Part shown: in pieces, positions 14,150-22,789 of the stretch
How the letters are laid out: every line of letters starts with the position of its first letter
Position numbering within the stretch: the stretch's first letter is position 1
NCBI GenBank assembly: GCA_905215775.1
Contig: CAJMRM010000032.1
Coordinates: 1 to 32,940, forward strand
Direction: 5' to 3'
DNA from: an uncultured bacterium
Lineage (GTDB): Bacteria; Bacillota; Clostridia; Lachnospirales; Lachnospiraceae
Length of the DNA stretch: 32,940 bases
Notes under the pieces: model-generated
The model's input: only the letters and a program-made list of their open reading frames with translations
What the model was told of the DNA's origin: nothing
The model's database searches: none
Position numbers and translations under genes: made by a program

Positions 14150-15090
14150 AACCTGTTTTCTTCCTTCCTCCGGTTTTCCTCCGGCCACAGCTGCCGGATC
14201 CTGAATTTTCTGGCGAATTCCGACGGCTCATAGGACAGCTTGGCCTGGCGCAGTGCCGGAAGCCCCATATCGTCCTCCCGGTTCACGATCTCCGCCCCGG
14301 GAAATTCATGGATCAGGAACTGCTGGTTGATGAACTGGTACAGGCCCCGGATCTCCGGATTCGCCTTTTCGATATGGATGATGGCCATTTTTTCCGTTTC
14401 GTTAAAGCTGCCGATGGCAAAGGCCTCCAGCTGGCCGTCGATATAAATGCCGCCCATATGCACATAGAACGCGCTGCAGTTTCTCAGTATCTCATGGATC
14501 CCCTCTACCTCATAATCCAGGTGGCCTTCCACCTCCTGGCCCTTCTGGGCTCTCCATTTGTCCAGAAACCGCCACACATCCAGGCTGTCGGAGCAGCCCA
14601 GGGTCCTGTACTCATACCTGCCTGCATATTCCCGCTTCAGGTAATTGATATGATTTTTCTTCTTCCCCAGCTTTTTCCCGGATAAAACCTTCAGGGACTC
14701 CGCACTATAAATATAATCCCTGGCGTCTGGAAGCTCTTCCACCGCGTACCTGTCTCCGGGAAGATCCAGGTACTCCACCGCTTCCTCATCCGCCAGAAAG
14801 ATCTCCAGCGGAAGCTGGAGCTCTTCATTGAAATACTGCTCCAGCTCTTTAAAATAATGAGGCAGGTCCTCCAGGCTGCAGACCGGAAGAGCCGCGTAAT
14901 CCTTTCCGTCGATGTTCATGATCCAGAGGACTGCTTTTCCATCCCGCTCGCAGAAACGGATGTGATAATAGCCTCCCCAGAGAAAATTGTCCATAATCGT
15001 GCTGTCGCAGGTCCGGTCGTGGCGCTTTCCATAATATCCTGCAAGCGTTTCCACATGCTCCGCACGGAATTTTTCAAATTTCAGGTCCAT
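14146..15090 (-). CDS. DUF2156-domain protein (phosphatidylglycerol lysyltransferase-like fold)
   Basis: 314 aa from ATG at 15090, with AAAGGACG just upstream. It shows the two-lobed GNAT-like DUF2156 pattern: LKFEKFRAEHVETLAGYY, DSTIMDNFLWGGYYHIRF, SGKKLGKKKNHINYLKREY, and a second lobe with GSFNETEKMAIIHIEKAN and EFPGAEIVNREDDMG. The same fold occurs at the C-terminus of MprF lysyl-transferases, but there is no membrane part here, so this is a cytosolic acyl- or aminoacyl-transferase of unknown substrate. It is coupled by ATGA overlap to the Eis-like gene. Confidence 0.85.
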   Translation of the reverse strand: MDLKFEKFRAEHVETLAGYYGKRHDRTCDSTIMDNFLWGGYYHIRFCERDGKAVLWIMNIDGKDYAALPVCSLEDLPHYFKELEQYFNEELQLPLEIFLADEEAVEYLDLPGDRYAVEELPDARDYIYSAESLKVLSGKKLGKKKNHINYLKREYAGRYEYRTLGCSDSLDVWRFLDKWRAQKGQEVEGHLDYEVEGIHEILRNCSAFYVHMGGIYIDGQLEAFAIGSFNETEKMAIIHIEKANPEIRGLYQFINQQFLIHEFPGAEIVNREDDMGLPALRQAKLSYEPSEFARKFRIRQLWPEENRRKEENRL

Positions 15091-15291
15091 ACTCGTCCTT
15101 TCATGACCGCTGCGGCTCCAGCCATACGGCCTGTCTGGCCCGCAGTCCCATAACGTCCCCGGAGCCGGATCTCCTTCCCCGGCCTCCGCATATTCCGGGC
15201 ACGGCGGCGGTCCCGTCCTCCCGGTTATCTCAGCGTTCATTTTATCACACTTTTCTTTATAAGGGAAGGAGAACAAAATTACTTTTTCCTA

Positions 15292-15319
15292 TTGACTTTT
15301 AAAGGGCGATGAGTATAAT
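15292..15319 (+). promoter_or_regulatory. promoter of eda-kdgK
   Basis: TTGACT (15292-15297), a 16-nt spacer and TATAAT (15314-15319) on the plus strand. The start is predicted near 15326, leaving a ~120-nt leader before the ATG at 15446. Confidence 0.75.
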
Positions 15320-15340
15320 TTATTTTAGTTGATATCGCAA

Positions 15341-15374
15341 TACGGAACTATGTTTCATATTATGAAACTCCGTA
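15341..15374. promoter_or_regulatory. operator-like palindrome in the eda leader
   Basis: GTTTCATA-T-TATGAAAC (15352-15368) has perfect 8-bp arms, bracketed by TACGGA (15341-15346) and TCCGTA (15369-15374). It begins about 15 nt after the predicted transcription start, a position where a bound repressor blocks elongation. The TTTCATA/TATGAAA form resembles operators of IclR-type regulators, which often control KDG/KDPG catabolism. No such regulator is in the window. As RNA the same bases make a hairpin with a bulge. Confidence 0.5.
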
Positions 15375-15445
15375 CCGCATGACAGAATTGTGACTTGAAT
15401 TTTTATATCCCTTTCCATTATAAAAAAGTAAAGGAGAAATGAAAT

Positions 15446-16405
15446 ATGAACGAGATTTTAGAAAAGATCCAGAAGATCGGCATCGTCCCGGTGGTCGTGC
15501 TTGACGACGCCAAGGACGCGGCTCCCCTGGCAAAGGCCCTCTGTGAGGGCGGACTTCCCTGTGCAGAGGTTACCTTCCGTACCGCCGCCGCTGAGGAATC
15601 CATCCGTATCATGGCAAAGGAATTCCCGGAAATGTTAGTGGGCGCAGGCACCGTCCTCACCACTGAGCAGGTGGACCGCGCGGTGAACGCCGGAGCGAAA
15701 TTCATCGTCAGCCCTGGCCTGAACCCCACAGTGGTAAAATACTGTGTAGACAAGGGGATTCCGGTAACTCCCGGCACCTCCAATCCCAGCGACGTGGAAA
15801 TGGCCATCTCTCTCGGTCTTGACGTGGTAAAGTTCTTCCCGGCGGAACAGGCCGGCGGCATCAATATGATCAAGGCCATGGCCGCTCCCTATACACAGAT
15901 GAAATTCATGCCCACCGGCGGCATCAACGCAAAGAACATCAATTCCTACCTGGCCTTCGATAAGATCCTGGCCTGCGGAGGAAGCTGGATGGTGAAAAAG
16001 GATCTGGTGGCTGCCGGAGAATTCGATAAGATCCGCGATCTGACAAAGGAAGCCGTCCAGACCATGCTGGGCTTTGAATTGGCCCATATCGGCATCAACT
16101 GTGAGAACGAGGACCAGGCAGACCAGACCGCCTCCGCCTTCGACGGCCTCTTCGGCTTCACAAAGAAGACCGGAAACAGCTCCGTGTTTGCCGGAACAGC
16201 CGTAGAATGTATGAAAGCGCCGGGCCTTGGCGCAAAGGGCCACATCGCAGTTTCCACCAACTCCGTTGTACGTGCAAAAAATTATCTGGAAATGATGGGC
16301 TATAAATTCAAAGAAGAAACCGCAAAATTCAAAGGCGACAAGCTGACTGCCATTTATCTGGAGGGCGAGATCGGCGGATTCGCAGTACATTTAGTTCAGA
16401 AGTAA
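15446..16405 (+). CDS. eda: KDPG/KHG aldolase fused to a VOC-like domain
   Basis: 319 aa, against ~210 for stand-alone Eda. Residues 1-208 are the class I aldolase: Glu41 and Arg45 in AEVTFRT, GAGTVLT at 66-72, SPGLNP, and the Schiff-base Lys129 in DVVKFFPAEQ. It splits 2-keto-3-deoxy-6-phosphogluconate into pyruvate and glyceraldehyde-3-phosphate. Residues ~211-319 form an extra domain with the vicinal-oxygen-chelate/glyoxalase pattern (ELAHIGIN, KGHIAVSTNSV, YLEMMGYKF, GGFAVHLVQK), carrying His at the positions usual for metal ligands. Its role is unknown: metal-dependent epimerase, regulator or oligomerisation module. AAAGGAG lies before the ATG. kdgK follows after 14 nt. Confidence 0.93.
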   Translation: MNEILEKIQKIGIVPVVVLDDAKDAAPLAKALCEGGLPCAEVTFRTAAAEESIRIMAKEFPEMLVGAGTVLTTEQVDRAVNAGAKFIVSPGLNPTVVKYCVDKGIPVTPGTSNPSDVEMAISLGLDVVKFFPAEQAGGINMIKAMAAPYTQMKFMPTGGINAKNINSYLAFDKILACGGSWMVKKDLVAAGEFDKIRDLTKEAVQTMLGFELAHIGINCENEDQADQTASAFDGLFGFTKKTGNSSVFAGTAVECMKAPGLGAKGHIAVSTNSVVRAKNYLEMMGYKFKEETAKFKGDKLTAIYLEGEIGGFAVHLVQK

Positions 16406-16419
16406 AGGAGAATTTTATC

Positions 16420-17445
16420 ATGGCAAAGAGAGTCATTACATTTGGTGAGATCATGCTCCGTCTTGCTCCGGAGGGCTACTACCGTTTCGTTCAGGCCAAT
16501 TCCTTTGGCGCCACCTACGGCGGCGGCGAGGCCAACGTGGCTGTTTCCCTGGCAAACTATGGCATGGATGCCGCATTTGTTACAAAGCTTCCGAAGCACG
16601 AGATCGGCCAGGCCGCTGTCAATGAGTTAAGAAAATACGGCGTGGACACAAAGGACATCGCCCGCGGCGGCGACCGTGTAGGCATCTACTTCCTGGAAAA
16701 GGGCGCTTCCCAGAGACCGTCCAAGGTCATCTATGACCGTGCCCATTCCGCCATCTCCGAGGCTGCTCCGGAGGACTTCGACTGGGCAAAGATCTTTGAA
16801 GGCGCCGACTGGTTCCACTTCACCGGCATCACCCCGGCCCTCAACGACACCGTTGCCGGCATCTGCTTAGAGGCCTGCAAAAAAGCCAAGGAGCTGGGAC
16901 TCACCGTTTCCTGCGACTTAAACTACCGGAATAAGCTCTGGTCCAAGGCCAAGGCCGGCGAGGTAATGGGCGAGCTGTGCAAATATGTGGACGTCTGCAT
17001 CGCCAACGAGGAGGACGCCTCCGATGTATTCGGAATCAAGGCCGCCAATACCGATGTGACCACCGGTACCGTAAACCATGAGGGCTACAAGGATGTGGCA
17101 AAGCAGCTGGCTGACCGCTTCGGCTTCACAAAGGTTGCCATCACGCTCCGTGAGTCCCTCTCCGCCAACGACAACAACTGGTCCGCTATGTTATATGACG
17201 GAACCGGCTATTACTTCAGCAAAAAATACAAAATGCACATCGTTGACCGCGTAGGCGGCGGCGACAGCTTCGGCGGCGGCCTGATCTATGCATGCTTAAA
17301 CGGCTATGATGCCCAGAGCACCATTGAGTTCGCAGTTGCGGCATCCTGCTTAAAGCACTCCATCGAGGGAGACATGAATATGGTTTCCGTAGACGAGGTT
17401 ACCAAATTAGCCGGCGGCGACGGATCCGGACGCGTGCAGAGATAG
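16420..17445 (+). CDS. kdgK: 2-keto-3-deoxygluconate kinase (PfkB family)
   Basis: 341 aa. The PfkB signature near residue 275-287 (VDRVGGGDSFGGGL) supplies the catalytic Asp and the anion hole; the usual Gly-Ala-Gly-Asp reads Gly-Gly-Gly-Asp. The N-terminal substrate region TFGEIMLRLAPEGY and GGGEANVAVSLANYG are typical of KDG kinases. It phosphorylates KDG to KDPG, which the upstream Eda then cleaves, so the pair completes uronate/KDG catabolism. AAAGGAG 10 nt before the ATG; 14 nt from eda. A bidirectional terminator lies 60 nt downstream. Other 2-keto sugar kinases are possible, but the neighbour makes KDG the best call. Confidence 0.93.
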   Translation: MAKRVITFGEIMLRLAPEGYYRFVQANSFGATYGGGEANVAVSLANYGMDAAFVTKLPKHEIGQAAVNELRKYGVDTKDIARGGDRVGIYFLEKGASQRPSKVIYDRAHSAISEAAPEDFDWAKIFEGADWFHFTGITPALNDTVAGICLEACKKAKELGLTVSCDLNYRNKLWSKAKAGEVMGELCKYVDVCIANEEDASDVFGIKAANTDVTTGTVNHEGYKDVAKQLADRFGFTKVAITLRESLSANDNNWSAMLYDGTGYYFSKKYKMHIVDRVGGGDSFGGGLIYACLNGYDAQSTIEFAVAASCLKHSIEGDMNMVSVDEVTKLAGGDGSGRVQR

Positions 17446-17505
17446 TTTTCCTGCTTTGTTGCCCATTTGCCAATAAGGGCAAGTTAATTCCTCAATATAT
17501 ACCTG

Positions 17506-17540
17506 AAAACCTCCGGGGCCTGCCAGCTCCGGAGGTTTTT
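17506..17540. terminator. bidirectional terminator between kdgK and the GNAT gene
   Basis: AAAACCTCCGG (17506-17516) pairs with CCGGAGGTTTT (17528-17538) around an 11-nt loop, with T-tracts on both strands. It ends eda-kdgK on the plus strand and the GNAT gene on the minus strand. A smaller hairpin TTGCCC/GGGCAA lies at 17459-17482. Confidence 0.88.
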
Positions 17541-17600
17541 ACGTTTCCGCTTTTCCGTTTCCGCAGCTCCGGGATCCCCGGCAGCCGCAGTCTTTCCCGT

Positions 17601-18242
17601 CTATCCCTGCTGCGGTTCCCGCACCAGGCAATACTGCTTCAGCTCCATACCCTTTTCCACGATCCCAAAGGTTTTAAAGCCAAAGTGTCTGTAAAAAGCC
17701 AGATTCTTCTCGTTGTGGGTTTCCAGGGAGATCAGCATCCGGTGCGACTCCGAATAACGGATCACCTCGTCCATGAGGATCTCCGCCACCCCCGTATGCC
17801 GGGCTCCTGGACTCACCGCCAGGTAAATGATATGCAGGCGGTTTTCCTGGTGGAGCTGGGCCGTCCACCGGGAATTCAGATAATCCCGGCCCCGGATGAA
17901 ATTCCACAGGGTCTTTAAGCTCCTATCCTCCCGGATCAGGTATTCGTCTGTTTTTAGTAATGCCCACGCCTCCGTCAGATAAAAGCGGAGGGGATCGCAG
18001 TCCTCCGTTTCGTCAGAAACCACCAGGAGACCCTTCAGCTCCGGACTCTCCGCATAAATCTCACAGGTCTCATAAAATTCATTCAGATCACACTCAAATA
18101 ACTCCGGCATCAGCCGTTTTCTGGTCTCCGGATCCGGGATCAGCGTATGGTACAGCGGATCCTCTGCAAAGCATTCCGTCAGCATTTTCTGGAGCCGCGG
18201 CAGATCCTCTCTCTGCACACGGTACAACGCACTGCTCTCCAT
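17601..18242 (-). CDS. GNAT N-acetyltransferase
   Basis: 213 aa. The acetyl-CoA site lies in IIYLAVSPGARHTGVAEILM (R/Q-x-x-G-x-G/A reads ARHTGVA), followed by SLETHNEKNLAFYRHFGFK, the usual beta-alpha end of a GNAT fold. The N-terminal ~90 residues (LPRLQKMLTECFAEDPLYH) are also family-typical. Substrate unknown. The AAAGAGGTG ribosome-binding site lies in the last codons of the M28 peptidase gene, which stops 9 nt upstream; the two are one transcript. Confidence 0.88.
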   Translation of the reverse strand: MESSALYRVQREDLPRLQKMLTECFAEDPLYHTLIPDPETRKRLMPELFECDLNEFYETCEIYAESPELKGLLVVSDETEDCDPLRFYLTEAWALLKTDEYLIREDRSLKTLWNFIRGRDYLNSRWTAQLHQENRLHIIYLAVSPGARHTGVAEILMDEVIRYSESHRMLISLETHNEKNLAFYRHFGFKTFGIVEKGMELKQYCLVREPQQG

Positions 18243-18251
18243 TGCTCTTTT

Positions 18252-20258
18252 CTACACCTCTTTCGCTTTTCTCAGGCCGTCTGTCAGCGTATCTGCGGCC
18301 TGGATCATATACCGAATATCATCGTCAAAGCACCGGAGCGCCTGGCGTTCCATGGCCCTCAGCTCCTCCAGCTCTGTCTCTGCCGCCGAATCTCCGGCCT
18401 TTTCCTTTTCCATCAGGCTCCGGATCTGCTTTGACAGGTCCAGATGATGGACGATCCGCCCGGCGCCCCACTGGAGCCGGTCCTTTTCCTGCCTCAGTAC
18501 GTATTCTGTAAAATAGCGGTATACCTCATCGTCAAACTGGAAGGCATATTTGTTATTGTCCACCTGGTATAAGGCCTCCAGGGCGCCCCGGACGTTTCCG
18601 TCCTCCAGCCGCCGGACCGCCTCGCCCAGATACCGCAGATTGGTCTGGGACGCCTCATGGGGGAAAAGGACCTCGTCGTGCCAGTTGAGCCGGACAAAAT
18701 ATCCCTGGGCCTTTTTAAAGAGGTACAAAAGCTGGCTCTGGAGCTTCCTGTCCCTTTCCGGATCCCCGTCTCCGGCATTTGCCGCCCGCACCCTTTCGTA
18801 AACCTCCCTGGCCAGGCGCTCTCCCTCTCCCAGCTTCTCCATCAGAGTCTCCAGGGCATTTTCATCTTCCCGCCCGGTCACCGGACGGACACTTTCCCTT
18901 AAGGCGCGGAAGGTCCGCTCCAGATTCACCGGAGCAACATTTACCCGGTCCAGGGCCATCAGAAGAAGCCCGTAGAGCTCATGATGGAACCGGTACGCCG
19001 CCTCGTCGTAAAACTCATCCCGGTCGAACTGGGAGTGGTAATGGGTCTCCATGAATCCGGCGCTGCTGAATTCATTGACCATGGACGGGATCCCGGAAAT
19101 GGCCAGGGAAAAATCGTCGGACCAGGTCTCAATGGGAGCGCTGACCCGCAGGCCCTGGGGATACACGGTCCTGGGATCCACCGGCAGGGTCCCGATAAAT
19201 TCTTTCAGAAAATCCTCATATTCATAGGTGGAACGGATGGCGTCCCAGGCGTTATGGGCATAGGCCGGAAGCTCGAAATTAAGATCCGCAATGACCTTTC
19301 CCGGCCAGTCGGGCCGCAGCTTAAAGACCTGCTGCCAGGCCCCCGTGGACCAGTCATATTTGGAATTGACGATCCCCCACTCCTCCGCCGCCATGGCACA
19401 GAATACCAGAGTCTTTCTGGGCCGGTACCCGATTTCCAGAAGCGCCCGGGCGATCCCCAGCATCATGGCCACCGCACAGTTGTCGTCCTGGAAGCCGTCA
19501 TAATAGGAATCATAATGGGCGCTTAAGAGGATCATGTCCTCTTCTTTTCCCGGGATCGTCCCCCAGATATTGTAGGACTCTGTCTGCTCCAGGATCCGGG
19601 AGCTGGCGTCAAATTCCACCGTGAGCCGTTCCTTTTCCTGAAAGGCCGCCTTTAAGACCTCCGCGTCCCTCTGGGAAATGGAAAAAGCCGGGGCGTCCTT
19701 GGGGCCGGCAATATCCTGGGCGTTCAGCGCCTCCCTGTCAATCTCCCCATAGCCGTTATCCTGTACCGCGATCACCGCCGCCGCTCCTTTTAAATGGGCC
19801 TGGTACACAGGGAAGTTGATCCACCACTCGTCCCTCTGGTTGATATCCACCAGCACCAGGCAGCCGCGTACATCCCGCCCCACATAATCCTGCTGGCCGC
19901 CGCGGCCCGCATAGACCATGGGAAACTCCTGGAACCCCTCTGTCACAAACTGGGTCTGGTAGGCCCCCAGCTGAAAGGTATGGGTTTCTCCCCCCGGATC
20001 CCGAAACCGCAGCACAGCCCGTTCAAACTCCCAGCCATCCAGGCACAGCCTGTCCTTGTGGATGTCCTCAAGGCCGATGTGCTCCATCTCCCGCCTCAGC
20101 ATTTCCCCCGTCTCATACTCCGCCCGGGATCCGGCGGTTCGGAAGCCCAGTACCGGGTTGCTTTTTATCTGCTCCATCTCCTTGGCCAGGCCATAGGAAT
20201 ACGAAACGTCCACTGCATCCAGATATTTTTGTTCCTGTTCTTTTTCCTTTTCGTTCAC
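18252..20258 (-). CDS. M28-family zinc peptidase with PA-like insert
   Basis: 668 aa. Zinc ligands are in place: His248 (LLSAHYDSYYDG), Asp258/259, the Glu292-Glu293 pair (AMAAEEWG), Asp325 (ADLNFE) and His406/408 (METHYHSQFD). Residues ~110-220 form a protease-associated-like insert. The C-terminal ~200 residues are helical, resembling the dimerisation region of glutamate-carboxypeptidase-like members. No signal peptide is visible, so it is probably a cytosolic aminopeptidase or carboxypeptidase acting on imported peptides. GGAGG lies about 5-10 nt before the ATG. It is followed by the GNAT gene and separated from the L,D-transpeptidase by two hairpins. Confidence 0.9.
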   Translation of the reverse strand: MNEKEKEQEQKYLDAVDVSYSYGLAKEMEQIKSNPVLGFRTAGSRAEYETGEMLRREMEHIGLEDIHKDRLCLDGWEFERAVLRFRDPGGETHTFQLGAYQTQFVTEGFQEFPMVYAGRGGQQDYVGRDVRGCLVLVDINQRDEWWINFPVYQAHLKGAAAVIAVQDNGYGEIDREALNAQDIAGPKDAPAFSISQRDAEVLKAAFQEKERLTVEFDASSRILEQTESYNIWGTIPGKEEDMILLSAHYDSYYDGFQDDNCAVAMMLGIARALLEIGYRPRKTLVFCAMAAEEWGIVNSKYDWSTGAWQQVFKLRPDWPGKVIADLNFELPAYAHNAWDAIRSTYEYEDFLKEFIGTLPVDPRTVYPQGLRVSAPIETWSDDFSLAISGIPSMVNEFSSAGFMETHYHSQFDRDEFYDEAAYRFHHELYGLLLMALDRVNVAPVNLERTFRALRESVRPVTGREDENALETLMEKLGEGERLAREVYERVRAANAGDGDPERDRKLQSQLLYLFKKAQGYFVRLNWHDEVLFPHEASQTNLRYLGEAVRRLEDGNVRGALEALYQVDNNKYAFQFDDEVYRYFTEYVLRQEKDRLQWGAGRIVHHLDLSKQIRSLMEKEKAGDSAAETELEELRAMERQALRCFDDDIRYMIQAADTLTDGLRKAKEV

Positions 20259-20290
20259 CTTGCTGCCTCCTTCGATCCTGTCAGCCGAAC

Positions 20291-20361
20291 GATCCTGCCG
20301 TCCGCAGGATCCCCGTTTTTTTGCAGCAGAGGGTGCCCGCAGTTTCCTGCAGACACCCTCT
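20291..20361 (-). promoter_or_regulatory. two stem-loops between the transpeptidase and peptidase genes
   Basis: On the minus transcript, a 15-bp hairpin (20328-20361, two G-U pairs) is capped by a GAAA tetraloop; then comes an A-rich spacer and an 8-bp hairpin GATCCTGC/GCAGGATC (20291-20311). Neither is followed by a U-tract on this strand, so they are not ordinary terminators here and may set relative mRNA stability. On the plus strand the 8-bp hairpin is followed by CCCGTTTTTTT and would terminate antisense transcripts. Confidence 0.55.
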
Positions 20362-20370
20362 TATTCCTGC

Positions 20371-21783
20371 TTAGTAAAAGCAAAGGATCGGTATTCCTTT
20401 GTATGCATGCTCATAGATCACGGCTGCCGTTTTCGGCGGTATATTGATACAGCCATGGGAACCGCTGTTCTTATAGATCTCCCCTCCGAACTTACTGCGC
20501 CAGCTGGCGTCATGGAGACCAATGCCACCGTTGAAGGGCATCCAGTAGGAAACAGGGCTCTCATAGGAGTAGGTTCCGTCCGCCCGCTTCGGTCCCCGCA
20601 GAACCCGGTTTCTTTCCTTATAGTAAAGGGTATAAAGTCCCTCCGGCGTGGTCCAGCCTTTGGCCACATTGCCTGTGACAATGGGCGCTTCGGCGATCAG
20701 AGTCCCGTTCTCATACATGTAGATATGCTGGAGTCCCATATCCACCTCCACATATGTGGTCCCGAAGTCATTTCCGGTCCGGCTGGCCGCTGTGCGGCTG
20801 TACGCCGGCTCCCTGGTCTGGTTGGTGCCGTTCTGCACCATCCTGGTCAGAGCCACCGCTTCCTCTGCCTGGTTGATCTGCCAGCCGTAGTCGCCGTTTA
20901 CAGACACCTGGCGTCCGGACGTACTGGTAAATGTATGGGGCTTTCCGTATGTATCATATTTATCGGCCAGATATTTCACATACTCCGCCACCTTCTGCTG
21001 GTTCACCTGGATCGCGGACCCGGAAACGCCGTCGATCCATTTGACCGCCTCCAGTCCCGGCAGGATCTCCTGCTGGTCGCCGAATACATAGGTGATATTG
21101 ATATCCTTATACCGGTTTAAATTGGCGCACATCTGATTCAGGCCGGCATCGTCTGAGGTGACCTGGACTGTCTTATAGCAGTCCAGATCCTCCACCTTCA
21201 AAAGCCGCGTCTGGGCGTTTAAGGCCCCCTTCACCGCAGCCATGAGCTTATCCATATCGATCTCCGTCCCCTGGACCTCCGGAACAATGGAAAAGGCCTT
21301 TCCTTCCTCATAAGGAGTGATATACGCGTCACTGGTGGGAGAGGCGTTCTTTACAAATGCCATATTTTCCAGGATCGTCCGCAGGGCCGCCTCATCGTAC
21401 TTAAGTTCTGCGTCCACCGTATACCGGTGCTCCACGCCAGGCCCACTGACCCTTCCGCCGTCGTTCTCCTCCTTCAGAATGGCCTCCAGATCTCCCGTCA
21501 CATCCACCGTATAACCGATGGAGGTGTCGGTGATGGCCTCCCGGACGCCCCCGGCATCCTCGATCTCCAGGGTATAGCCGCCGTTAAAATAGCCCTCTAT
21601 GTACGCTTCGGCGTCAGCTGTCGTCATTCCGGACACCGGAACGCCGTTGATAATGGTCCCCACCACAAACCGGTGGGAATCCGCATCCACTGCCGCCATA
21701 GAAGAAAAGGATACGGCCGCCGTGGTCATAAAGGCCGCCGTCATGACGGCCAGAAACTTTTCGTTTCTTCTCATCTGAATCAT
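20371..21783 (-). CDS. secreted L,D-transpeptidase (YkuD domain)
   Basis: 470 aa. The N-terminus is a signal peptide or anchor (MRRNEKF, a hydrophobic run, then SSMAAVDAD). The middle (~60-320) fits the putative peptidoglycan-binding type-4 repeats found in Firmicute enzymes. The YkuD catalytic domain is at the C-terminus with His424 (GLHDASW) and Cys445 in SGSHGCINIP. It forms 3-3 cross-links in peptidoglycan. The first ATG is only 0-2 nt after GAAGGGA; the in-frame ATG three codons on (21774) is spaced better. The upstream SseB-like gene ends 15 nt away, so they share a transcript. Confidence 0.93.
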   Translation of the reverse strand: MIQMRRNEKFLAVMTAAFMTTAAVSFSSMAAVDADSHRFVVGTIINGVPVSGMTTADAEAYIEGYFNGGYTLEIEDAGGVREAITDTSIGYTVDVTGDLEAILKEENDGGRVSGPGVEHRYTVDAELKYDEAALRTILENMAFVKNASPTSDAYITPYEEGKAFSIVPEVQGTEIDMDKLMAAVKGALNAQTRLLKVEDLDCYKTVQVTSDDAGLNQMCANLNRYKDINITYVFGDQQEILPGLEAVKWIDGVSGSAIQVNQQKVAEYVKYLADKYDTYGKPHTFTSTSGRQVSVNGDYGWQINQAEEAVALTRMVQNGTNQTREPAYSRTAASRTGNDFGTTYVEVDMGLQHIYMYENGTLIAEAPIVTGNVAKGWTTPEGLYTLYYKERNRVLRGPKRADGTYSYESPVSYWMPFNGGIGLHDASWRSKFGGEIYKNSGSHGCINIPPKTAAVIYEHAYKGIPILCFY

Positions 21784-21798
21784 TCCCTTCTGCGGGGA

Positions 21799-22677
21799 TC
21801 ATTTCCCGCCGTTTCCCATATCCCCGGCCGGAGTCTCCGGCTTTTCCGGCTCCCTCAGCGCCTCAGCCACTGCCGCCTCCGCCAGCTTTGCCGGATCCAG
21901 AGGCTTCGCCGGACCCGATGCCGCCCTCTTTGTAATAGGAAGCTGCAGGTTCACGCCCATGGGGTTCACCACCACGCCTCTGGCGCCCTTGGCCAGGGCA
22001 CCAGTGATCTTATCCGCCGTCATCACCGACGCCTTAAAGAAATTTTCCCGGTTAAATTTGTTGAATTCCAGCATATCCGTAAAGATCGGCTGGTAGGAAT
22101 CCCCGTTCTGCTGCTTTAACAGCGGCACGCCGTTTTCCTCATTGAACGGAGCCAGGTAGGTTCCCTTTCCATAATCCGCCAGGATCTCCTCCTGAAGCGC
22201 CTGGAGCTCTTTGGGGAGCTTTTCAAATTTCTGCCTGCGGACCTCCTGCATAAAGTAAAGCGCCGTCAGATGAAGGCCCGGATTTTCCACCCAGATCTGG
22301 CCCTCCTTTAAATTCTGTCCCGGGCGGTTCACCAGATCCGCCAGCTGCAGCTTGTACTCATCCTCCATATAGCCGTTGAATACCAGGCAGTTGACGCCCA
22401 TGGTAAACAGGTTGCTGTAAAAATGAAGGAACTGCTTGTTTTCGATCTTTGCGATCTGGAGCGGGATCTTCTGATCCAGGAACCGCTGTCCCTCACGCTT
22501 GATATCCTCTTCCTTCTCATATAAGAAACCCTCGTCGTCAAAGGTTTCCGGGTCACACATTACACACGGCATCTTCGTGCAGAGGGACATAAGCACAAAA
22601 AGCTCCTTCGATGTGCTGAGTTTCTTCATTGCTGCCAGTTTCTCCGCTTTTTCCTTGGTCTGCTTGCCCTGATCCAT
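21799..22677 (-). CDS. SseB-like domain protein
   Basis: 292 aa, cytosolic. Two SseB N-terminal-type modules are suggested by the repeated pattern of a short helix, strands and FTDMLEFNKFN / FNGYMEDEYKL segments, ending with GARGVVVNPMGVNLQLP. The C-terminal ~35 residues are Ala/Pro/Glu-rich and disordered. In other bacteria SseB N-domains occur in enhanced-serine-sensitivity proteins of unclear function. GAAGGGG lies about 8 nt before the ATG; a strong promoter lies 80-110 nt upstream. It is the first gene of the transcript with the L,D-transpeptidase. Confidence 0.75.
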   Translation of the reverse strand: MDQGKQTKEKAEKLAAMKKLSTSKELFVLMSLCTKMPCVMCDPETFDDEGFLYEKEEDIKREGQRFLDQKIPLQIAKIENKQFLHFYSNLFTMGVNCLVFNGYMEDEYKLQLADLVNRPGQNLKEGQIWVENPGLHLTALYFMQEVRRQKFEKLPKELQALQEEILADYGKGTYLAPFNEENGVPLLKQQNGDSYQPIFTDMLEFNKFNRENFFKASVMTADKITGALAKGARGVVVNPMGVNLQLPITKRAASGPAKPLDPAKLAEAAVAEALREPEKPETPAGDMGNGGK

Positions 22678-22760
22678 ATTGATTCCCCTTCTGTCTTCTT
22701 TATTTACACGCCGCCGGAGCCGGTCGCTCTTTCTGCCCCGCCGCCGTTATATACAGAGAC

Positions 22761-22789
22761 ATTATATCGTCTGGGGGAACGGCTGTCAA
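22761..22789 (-). promoter_or_regulatory. perfect-consensus promoter of the SseB-like/transpeptidase transcript
   Basis: TTGACA (22784-22789), 17-nt spacer, TATAAT (22761-22766) on the minus strand: an exact sigma-A consensus, suggesting strong, largely constitutive transcription. Confidence 0.85.

Noticed and set aside
12953..14233. 426-codon plus-strand frame
   Set aside because: Antisense to the Eis-like gene; long only because the region is GC-rich. No ribosome-binding site.
15091..15276. 62-residue N-terminal extension of the DUF2156 protein
   Set aside because: The extension is Pro/Gly/Cys-rich without family similarity, and a ribosome-binding site and family-typical start occur at 15090.
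17459..17482. Small hairpin after kdgK as the main terminator
   Set aside because: Only 6 bp and no T-run; the stronger stem at 17506-17540 explains termination.
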